Shown piece after piece: positions 26,181 through 31,840 of a stretch of DNA of 31,840 bases. The notes below the pieces were generated by a model. The model had not been told where the DNA came from. It saw nothing but the letters and a program-made list of their open reading frames with translations, and did no database searches. How positions within the stretch are numbered: position 1 is the first letter of the stretch; the number at the start of each line of letters is the position of its first letter. A program made the position numbers and the translations under genes. Origin of the DNA: Methanobacteriota archaeon (GTDB taxonomy: Archaea > Methanobacteriota > Methanobacteria > Methanobacteriales > Methanobacteriaceae); assembly GCA_023436175.1 (NCBI GenBank), contig JAEZKE010000031.1, forward strand, positions 1 to 31,840, given 5' to 3'.

Positions 26181-26534
26181 TAATATGGTTAAGACTCTCT
26201 GATTTAATATTTACAAAATATAACAACAATTTAACAAATTCAATTTATTGAATTAAATGCAGAGTTTTCAATTCTCCATATATCTGATGATCAACACTAA
26301 ATATTAGATTCAAAAATGGAATTCTTGATAAGAGAACTGATAAAATTTATAAGGAGTTTCTGTCCAGCCAAGATCGAATAGTTAGGTCAAAGTTCATTAT
26401 CTTATTATTTTTAAGTAATATTTAGCAGAGAAAACATCTTCATTCCATCTATCTATATGCATATGATTATATCCAAGATATAACATCTTTACAATAAGAT
26501 TATATCTTTTAAATACGAAGTTAGTTTAGATAAA
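26181..26534. other. 354-bp AT-rich gap with possible gene relic and aglB promoter
   Basis: Bases 26291-26422 stay open on the plus strand for 44 codons with protein-like composition (...GILDKRTDKIYKEFLSSQDRIV...), ending in TAG at 26423-26425, but there is no ATG, GTG or TTG in frame. It may be the remains of a gene. The right end (26475-26530) holds two short dyads and the TATA-like TTATATCTTTTAAATA of the following aglB gene. Confidence 0.45.
26475..26508. promoter_or_regulatory. Two AAGAT/ATCTT dyads 21 bp apart upstream of aglB
   Basis: AAGAT-ATAAC-ATCTT at 26475-26489 and AAGAT-TAT-ATCTT at 26496-26508 start 21 bases apart, two DNA turns, so they face the same side of the helix. The second overlaps the likely TATA box 27-39 bases before the aglB ATG. 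This is the layout of a paired-dimer operator; function is inferred. Confidence 0.4.
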
Positions 26535-28805
26535 ATGTTAAAAATTAATAATATTTCAAAACGAAATATCTCAATAACACTTGCAATTATATTGATTATA
26601 TTTTTAGTGGGATTTTCTCTTAGAGTGGAATCTGTTCAGATTTCAGGAATTCCCAGTGATGAAAAAGCGTTTTACGAGGATCAAAATGGGCTCCCATACA
26701 TGTATGAATTAGATTCTTACTATAATTACAGATTAACAAAAAATTATATTGATCATGATTACCTTGGAGATATAATAATAAACGGCACGGAATGGGATTT
26801 GCACTCTTATTATCCATTAGGAGTCCCAATAGACTATCCACCACTCATTGTTTACATTACAACATTTATCTATAAAATAGTGAACTTATTTAGCAGTACT
26901 CCTTTAATTGTAGTTTGCTTTTGGTTACCTGCATTCATAGGTCCATTAAGTGGTGTAGTTGCCTATCTTTTCGTGCGTAGGTTTACAAATGAATATGGAG
27001 CTGCAACTGCAGGAATTTTAATGACAATAGCCCCATTTTATTTTATTAGAACTGTTCCAGGTTGGTTTGATACAGATATGTTCAATATCATTTTTCCCCT
27101 TTTAGTTATCTGGTTCTTCTTTGAAGCCATAAACAGTAAAAACAATATAAAAAGAATAATTTTTACGAGTTTATCTGTAATTTCAATGTTATTTTTTGCA
27201 ATGGCATGGGATGGCTGGCAATATTATTTTTATTTAATAGTTATTTTTTCCATATTCTATATTATATGGCATAAATTACGTGGCGGAAAAGTAAAAAATT
27301 TTTTATATATTGAAGGAGGATTTATTATAGGTACCCTTTTATTGGTTACCATTTTTACAGGCTATTTGGATGTTATTGCGCTTTTTATCAGGCCATTTCA
27401 ACTTTTAGAAATGATTGGGAGTAATAATCTCTGGATTCCATGGCCAAATATTTACATTTCCGTCTCAGAACTTGCCAAACCGACATTAGAACATGTGATT
27501 TCAGGTGTGGGAATTGCCTTTTTTGGAGGTATATTTGGATTTTTATGGGTTTTTAGAGTTTTAATTAACGAAAATCTTAAAAAACGATTTTTAGATAGAA
27601 TGAGCGGGGTTTTCTTTTCATTCCTTATCCTATGGACAATTATCGGCTTTTTTGCTCTTACAGAAGGCTCACGATTCATGTTACTGATCATACCTCCACT
27701 TGTTTTAAGCACTGGGATTATGGCAGGGTTATGCGTTTCATATCTGGATATTCTCAAAAACAGCGCAAAGTCCACTATTTTCAAAGATAGGAGAAATCTA
27801 ACTAAAATTATATCCATTATGATAGTACTCCTGTTTATAATTCCAGCAGTTGCAAATGTTTCAGCTAGTTTTTCCAGTTTTATTCCAGGTGCAAATGATG
27901 ACTTATGGACAGCTTCCCAATGGATTAACAATAATACTTCCAATGACACTGTAATTATTTCAGACTGGAGTTATGGACATTTTTTCACTGCAATTGCAAA
28001 TCGCCCTGTTGTTTTTGATGGAAGACTGGGCTATATAGAAACATTACCTATAAGAAATTATGACAGTGCTTATACATTTGGTAATAAATCACCAAGTGTT
28101 GCTAGGGAATACTGGATTGATAGGGCTTTTGAAACAGATAATGAAAGTCTATCACTCGGAATTTTCAAAATGATCACCACTGATGGAGATTTAGGTTATT
28201 TGACCATGGATAATTATACAAAAAATACTACAAAAACAGTTGAAATTTTGAATAACATTCTTGGCATTAATAAAGACGAAGCTTTGACTGTAATGACAGA
28301 GAATTATAGCTTAAGCCTGCGCGAAGCTCAAAATGTTTTAAAGTATACTCATCCAGATAGTCCACGACCTTTTGTACTTGTAACAACTAACAATATGGTT
28401 AATAAAGGTTACTGGACATTTTATTTTGGAACATGGAATTTCAATAAAATAAAAGGAAACGATCTCACATACACATTTGGAAACATCGATATAAATAACG
28501 ATATTTTAAACAGCAGCAATGGAATTTTAATGAATTTAAAAACTGGAAATGTAACATGGGATGGGCAAATTCCTTATTCTACTATAATAATCAAAAATGA
28601 CAATATTGAAAAACATCAGTTCAATAAAAACAGCACTTTTGATATTATAATCAATGCAGACTCCAATAAATCCGTCTTAATTGATAAATGGTTTGAAAAT
28701 TCCCTATTTACAAAACTGGTAATTGAAAAAAGTAATTCAACAAATTTCAAACCAATATACAAAGATAACACAGTAACAGTATGGAAATCTTCATTTAACT
28801 CTTAA
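26535..28805 (+). CDS. aglB: Archaeal oligosaccharyltransferase AglB (STT3), copy 1
   Basis: A 756-residue STT3-family protein: about 13 membrane helices to residue 440, then a soluble C-terminal globular domain. Marks are the loop-1 catalytic ELDSYYNYR (D60), the second acidic motif GWFDTDMF (D179, D181), an SVSE motif in the external loop (309-312) and GSRFMLLIIPPLVL. The sequon-binding motif usually WWDYG is DWSYG here (477-481), inside the otherwise typical block ending GHFFTAIANRPVVFDG. AglB moves a glycan from a dolichol-type carrier to Asn in N-x-S/T of exported proteins. It has its own promoter and is followed after 12 bases by a second copy. The loss of the WWDYG aspartate is unusual and may alter acceptor choice. 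Confidence 0.93.
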   Translation: MLKINNISKRNISITLAIILIIFLVGFSLRVESVQISGIPSDEKAFYEDQNGLPYMYELDSYYNYRLTKNYIDHDYLGDIIINGTEWDLHSYYPLGVPIDYPPLIVYITTFIYKIVNLFSSTPLIVVCFWLPAFIGPLSGVVAYLFVRRFTNEYGAATAGILMTIAPFYFIRTVPGWFDTDMFNIIFPLLVIWFFFEAINSKNNIKRIIFTSLSVISMLFFAMAWDGWQYYFYLIVIFSIFYIIWHKLRGGKVKNFLYIEGGFIIGTLLLVTIFTGYLDVIALFIRPFQLLEMIGSNNLWIPWPNIYISVSELAKPTLEHVISGVGIAFFGGIFGFLWVFRVLINENLKKRFLDRMSGVFFSFLILWTIIGFFALTEGSRFMLLIIPPLVLSTGIMAGLCVSYLDILKNSAKSTIFKDRRNLTKIISIMIVLLFIIPAVANVSASFSSFIPGANDDLWTASQWINNNTSNDTVIISDWSYGHFFTAIANRPVVFDGRLGYIETLPIRNYDSAYTFGNKSPSVAREYWIDRAFETDNESLSLGIFKMITTDGDLGYLTMDNYTKNTTKTVEILNNILGINKDEALTVMTENYSLSLREAQNVLKYTHPDSPRPFVLVTTNNMVNKGYWTFYFGTWNFNKIKGNDLTYTFGNIDINNDILNSSNGILMNLKTGNVTWDGQIPYSTIIIKNDNIEKHQFNKNSTFDIIINADSNKSVLIDKWFENSLFTKLVIEKSNSTNFKPIYKDNTVTVWKSSFNS

Positions 28806-28817
28806 ATCGGTGATTCT

Positions 28818-31037
28818 ATGTTTAAAAAAGAATATTTTATCAAATTAGCCATCATTTTACTAATATTTTCTATAGGATTCACCTTCAGAATAGATTCAAC
28901 CCATCTTAATGGAATCCCAGATAATGAAAAAGCGTTTTATGAGGATCAAAATGGACTTCCTTACATGTATGATATGGACTCATACTACAATTACAGGTTA
29001 ACAAAAAATTATATTGATCATGGTTATCTTGGAGATGTAATTATAAATGGTACAGAATGGGATCTAGAATCCTATTACCCGCCAGGAGTCCCAATAGACT
29101 ATCCCCCACTCATTATCTACATCACAGCATTTATCTACAAACTAGCAAACTTATTCAATAATATACCCTTGATCACTATCTGCTTCTGGATACCTGCTTT
29201 CATTGCTCCCCTTTGTGGTATTCCTGCTTATTTTATTGTAAGTAGAATTACTAATGATTATGGAGGTATAGTCGCTGGAGTTTTAGCTGTAACATCACCT
29301 CTTTATTTTGTAAGGAGCGTTCCTGGCTGGTTTGACACAGATATGTTTAATGTTTTATTTCCTCTCTTAATCATTTTCTTCTTATTTGAGGCATTCAAAA
29401 GTGACAATATCAGAGTACGTACCATTTTTACTGGCTTATCTACATTTTCCATGTTATTTTTTGCAATGGCATGGGATGGATGGCAATATTTATTTTATAT
29501 TATCTCAATATTTTGTGTTTCTTACATGATTTGGATGAAAATTAAAAATAAAAATATTAAAAAAATCGCTTTTATATCTGGAATATTTATTCTTAGCAGC
29601 ATTATTTTGATTTACATCTTCACAGGTATTTTAAACATTATTACTCTGATTTCTGGAATTTTTGAGCTGGTAAAAATAACCGGCAGTCAGGGTGCATGGG
29701 TTCCATGGCCAAATGCATACATCTTCATCACTGAACTACAACCACCGTCACCAAAAGATGCAATAGGTGGAATAGGGTTCTTCTTGTCAGTACTGGCTAT
29801 TTCAGGCGTTATTCTAATATTTAAAATTTTAAGAAATGAAAAATTGAAAGAATGTTTCTTAAATAAAATGAACTGGTTCTTTTATTCATTTTTAATAGTC
29901 TGGACAGTAATAGGAATTTTTTCTCTAAAAGAAGGCATTAGATTCATATTATTGCTCATACCTCCACTCGTAATAATTGCAGGAATAACTGTTGGAATTA
30001 TCAAAGAATATTTCGATCATTTAGATAAAAAACATTTAAATAAAATACTATCTCTATCTGTCCTCATCTTGATCATAACATTTAGTATTTTACCTGTGTA
30101 CAATGCATCTAATAATTTAACTCCACGTATGAATGATAATCTATGGGATACTGCAGTTTGGATCAATGATAATACATCTAATGATACAGTAGTTATATCA
30201 AGTTGGGTATACGGCCATTTTTTCACTGCAATTGCAAATCGTCCTGTTGTTTTTGATGGGAGACTGGGTTATATCGAAACGTTACCTGTGAGAAACTATG
30301 ATGACTCATATATTTCTGGTAATGAATCTCCAAGTGTTGCCAGAGAATACTGGACTGATAAAGCTTTTTCAACTAGCAATGAAAATTTATCTCTTGGAAT
30401 ATTTAGAATGCTTGCCACAAGCGGAGATTTATCATGGATAATTTTAGATGAATACACTAAAAATACAAGTAAAAGCGTTAAAATTTTAAATAATATTTTG
30501 GGCGCTGATAAAAAAACCGCTGCAAGCATACTTATAACCAATTACAGTTTAAATCAAACTCAAGTAAACAATGTTCTAAAATATACTCATCCTGATAATC
30601 CAAAACCGTTTGTAGTTGTAACTTATTCTAAAATGATTTATGGAGGATACTGGATACTTAATTTTGGAGAATGGGATTTTGAAAATGATAATTCCCCAAA
30701 TTATTTTTATTCATTTGGTGAAATTACTATTAATAACAATATTTTAAAAACCGATGATGGAATAGTTATGAATTTGAAGACACGAAATATCAAATGGAAT
30801 AATAATACACCACACTGCGCAATAATTATCAAAGATAACAAAATAAAAAAGTTATACATCGATAAGAATAGTGATTTCTGCGTTATATTAAATATGGATG
30901 AGAATAAATCAACTATTTTAAATAAAAAATTTGAAAATTCCACTTTTACAAAATTAATACTTGAGAAAAATAACACTGATAATTTCAAATCTATTTACAG
31001 AAAGAATGATGTAAATGTTTGGAAATTCAATTTATAA
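28818..31037 (+). CDS. aglB: Archaeal oligosaccharyltransferase AglB (STT3), copy 2
   Basis: A 739-residue tandem paralogue of the gene before it, with the same layout. Marks are DMDSYYNYR (D54), GWFDTDMF (D173, D175), FITE (303-306, the TIxE/SVSE position) and IRFILLLIPPLV. The usual WWDYG is SWVYG (462-466), so the aspartate is missing here too, replaced by Val instead of Ser. GGTGAT lies a few bases before the ATG, 12 bases after the first copy, so the pair is one operon. Conserved blocks are nearly identical in DNA to copy 1, including a 26-base exact match around 30216-30241, suggesting a fairly recent duplication or gene conversion. The two enzymes may divide acceptors or lipid donors, or one may be accessory. 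Confidence 0.92.
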   Translation: MFKKEYFIKLAIILLIFSIGFTFRIDSTHLNGIPDNEKAFYEDQNGLPYMYDMDSYYNYRLTKNYIDHGYLGDVIINGTEWDLESYYPPGVPIDYPPLIIYITAFIYKLANLFNNIPLITICFWIPAFIAPLCGIPAYFIVSRITNDYGGIVAGVLAVTSPLYFVRSVPGWFDTDMFNVLFPLLIIFFLFEAFKSDNIRVRTIFTGLSTFSMLFFAMAWDGWQYLFYIISIFCVSYMIWMKIKNKNIKKIAFISGIFILSSIILIYIFTGILNIITLISGIFELVKITGSQGAWVPWPNAYIFITELQPPSPKDAIGGIGFFLSVLAISGVILIFKILRNEKLKECFLNKMNWFFYSFLIVWTVIGIFSLKEGIRFILLLIPPLVIIAGITVGIIKEYFDHLDKKHLNKILSLSVLILIITFSILPVYNASNNLTPRMNDNLWDTAVWINDNTSNDTVVISSWVYGHFFTAIANRPVVFDGRLGYIETLPVRNYDDSYISGNESPSVAREYWTDKAFSTSNENLSLGIFRMLATSGDLSWIILDEYTKNTSKSVKILNNILGADKKTAASILITNYSLNQTQVNNVLKYTHPDNPKPFVVVTYSKMIYGGYWILNFGEWDFENDNSPNYFYSFGEITINNNILKTDDGIVMNLKTRNIKWNNNTPHCAIIIKDNKIKKLYIDKNSDFCVILNMDENKSTILNKKFENSTFTKLILEKNNTDNFKSIYRKNDVNVWKFNL

Positions 31038-31063
31038 TAAAAATGTTAAAAAATAGTAAAGAG

Positions 31064-31231
31064 CTACATCTTATTAATGGTTGAATCCTTTGCAGCATCA
31101 ACAACAGTTGATACATTACCTGCGACAGTTTTGGATATATTAGATATCCACAATCCTGCTACAATAACCAGCACTATTAATGCCCCCATTATAAGAATCA
31201 TCTCAGCACTGATTTGAGCTTTATCATCCAT
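31064..31231 (-). CDS. Class III signal peptide pilin-like protein, 55 aa
   Basis: A 55-residue protein. It begins MDDKAQISAEMILIMG: a short charged leader, then the Q-x-S-x-E type signature and a hydrophobic helix (about 10-29). This is the archaeal class III signal peptide cut by an EppA-type prepilin peptidase just before Gln (here Q6). Mature proteins of this sort assemble into pili in methanogens. Residues 31-33 (NIS) and 39-41 (NVS) are two N-glycosylation sequons right after the helix. GGAGG lies upstream of the ATG. It is the second gene of a unit with the pilin-like gene at 31265, 33 bases away, and converges on aglB copy 2 with 26 bases between. Confidence 0.8.
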   Translation of the reverse strand: MDDKAQISAEMILIMGALIVLVIVAGLWISNISKTVAGNVSTVVDAAKDSTINKM

Positions 31232-31264
31232 AAAATGTAGCTCCTCCCATTATTTAAGTAGCTT

Positions 31265-31447
31265 CTATTTATTTGTAGCTTCTAAACTTCCTCTTACACT
31301 GCCTGTATCTTGTGCAGAGTTCAGATTGGTATTTGAGAAGTATTGTCTGTAGATCAATAATGCAGCTATAGCTATAACGATGACACCACCGAAGAGTAAA
31401 ATATATTCAGCTGCTCCCTGACCACCTTCATCTTTTAAAAAGTCCAT
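31265..31447 (-). CDS. Class III signal peptide pilin-like protein, 60 aa
   Basis: A 60-residue protein beginning MDFLKDEGGQGAAEYILLFGG: a short charged leader, Q-G-A-A-E signature and a hydrophobic helix to about residue 32. EppA-type processing is expected between G9 and Q10. The hydrophilic remainder is about 28 residues, the usual size for the minor or structural pilins of Methanobacteriales. It has a strong GGAGGTG ribosome site and a TATA box at 31496-31507. No N-x-S/T sequon is present (N-T-N, N-L-N and N-S-A do not qualify), unlike its neighbour. It is the first gene of the two-pilin unit. No EppA gene is in the window. Confidence 0.83.
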   Translation of the reverse strand: MDFLKDEGGQGAAEYILLFGGVIVIAIAALLIYRQYFSNTNLNSAQDTGSVRGSLEATNK

Positions 31448-31495
31448 AATACAGCACCTCCATTTTGATTATGTAATTTTTTCTATACATTTACT

Positions 31496-31507
31496 AATAT
31501 ATAAACT
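31496..31507 (-). promoter_or_regulatory. TATA box of the pilin-like operon
   Basis: On the minus strand AGTTTATATATT, an excellent archaeal TATA box. It predicts a start near 31477 and a leader of about 30 bases carrying GGAGGTG before the ATG of the 60-residue pilin-like gene. Confidence 0.65.
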
Positions 31508-31527
31508 ATTTGCAGAGTATTATTAAA

Positions 31528-31680
31528 TTCACATATCATAATAGACCCTATCAGAATATCATATACCATCTCCATTTCTTTAAGTTCATAATGAATCATA
31601 CCACTTATTCTCAAGCTATGTTTCATCATCACCACAGCATTAGTTTTTATATACTATTATGTGCATATTTTCACATATCA
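31528..31680. repeat. Divergent control region with 11-bp direct repeat and dyad
   Basis: TTCACATATCA occurs at 31528-31538, just upstream of the pilin TATA box, and again at 31670-31680, near the expected start site of the regulator gene. The second copy is also the right arm of TATGTG-N8-CACATA (31658-31677). A TATA-like TTTTTATATACTA near 31645-31656 would serve the regulator gene. Shared sites on both sides suggest one regulator controls both transcripts (inference). Confidence 0.45.
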
Positions 31681-31698
31681 AATAAAAAGTGTTATCAT

Positions 31699-31840
31699 AT
31701 GTCAAAAAATCACAAATTAAAAGAGTTAACATTGAAAATCATTGGAGAAAGCGAACTCTCCCGAAAAAAGCTTTTAGAAGAAATCAGGAAACAATCAAAC
31801 ATTTCCGATAAGACGCTAAATGAAATTTTAATGTCATTTC
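31699..31840 (+). CDS. Probable winged-helix DNA-binding protein, N-terminal part
   Basis: The first 47 codons of a gene that runs off the right edge. It begins MSKNHKLKELTLKIIGESEL and continues SRKKLLEEIRKQSNISDKTLNEIL, a charged, helical stretch that reads like the first helices of a winged helix-turn-helix (helix, turn with ISDKT, recognition helix). I do not recognise the family. It is divergent from the two pilin-like genes across about 250 bases holding shared repeat elements, so a pilus regulator is a reasonable guess. Confidence is good that it is a gene, low for function. Confidence 0.55.
   Translation, partial: MSKNHKLKELTLKIIGESELSRKKLLEEIRKQSNISDKTLNEILMSF

Noticed and set aside
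23970..26534. Possible insertion-sequence remains around GT-C paralogue B
   Set aside because: No terminal inverted repeats, target duplications or transposase motifs seen in the two long gaps.
27452..27949. 165-codon minus-strand open frame inside aglB copy 1
   Set aside because: Antisense shadow of a well-conserved AglB region; no family resemblance.
1..31840. CRISPR array, tRNA, rRNA, phage or defence genes
   Set aside because: No regularly spaced repeats, no cloverleaf or rRNA motifs, and no nuclease, capsid or integrase signatures were found on reading both strands.

Overview
The window looks like a chromosomal segment of a methanogenic archaeon of the order Methanobacteriales, most likely Methanobacterium or a close relative. 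The grounds are very AT-rich DNA, GGAGG/GGTGATC-type ribosome binding sites, TATA/BRE promoters, archaeal-type AglB oligosaccharyltransferases, class III signal-peptide pilin-like proteins and the archaeal form of CoaD. The species call is an inference; no rRNA or methanogenesis gene lies in the window.

Left part (1 to about 12.7 kb): ordinary metabolic and regulatory genes, mostly on the minus strand. In order these are a cut-off nitroreductase overlapping a MarR regulator, with a 24-bp palindrome upstream of marR; a HEAT-like protein that appears frameshifted; a PLP aminotransferase; and a CDF metal exporter. Next comes a three-gene unit of XRE-cupin regulator, 4HBT thioesterase and AMP-forming acyl-CoA ligase, closed by a clear hairpin terminator. 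A second aminotransferase follows, divergent from an APC amino-acid permease, then a radical SAM protein divergent from coaD and an ITPase/XTPase (YjjX family).

Middle part (12.7 to 26.2 kb): a surface-glycan region. It holds three large multi-spanning GT-C-like proteins, two of them paralogues that bracket the rest. Between them lie two GT-B glycosyltransferases, a CsaB-type polysaccharide pyruvyl transferase, a MOP-family flippase, a GT2 polyprenyl-phosphate-type glycosyltransferase, a UDP-HexNAc 2-epimerase and a left-handed-beta-helix acyltransferase. The GT2 and epimerase genes are head to head with only 49 bp between their preferred starts. One TATA element sits at the centre of that gap, 25 bp from each ATG, as expected for a bidirectional leaderless promoter.

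Right part (26.5 to 31.84 kb): two tandem AglB-type oligosaccharyltransferases whose WWDYG signature is degenerate in both copies. They converge on two tiny class III signal-peptide (EppA-type) pilin-like genes, one carrying two N-glycosylation sequons just after its transmembrane segment. Divergent from the pilins is the start of a probable winged-helix regulator; an 11-bp direct repeat occurs on both sides of the shared control region.

Working model (inference): the middle region builds a lipid-linked, possibly pyruvylated and diacetamido-sugar-containing glycan. The flippase moves it out, the AglB pair transfers it to exported proteins, and the neighbouring pilins are candidate acceptors. 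I saw no tRNA, rRNA, CRISPR array, transposase or phage gene.
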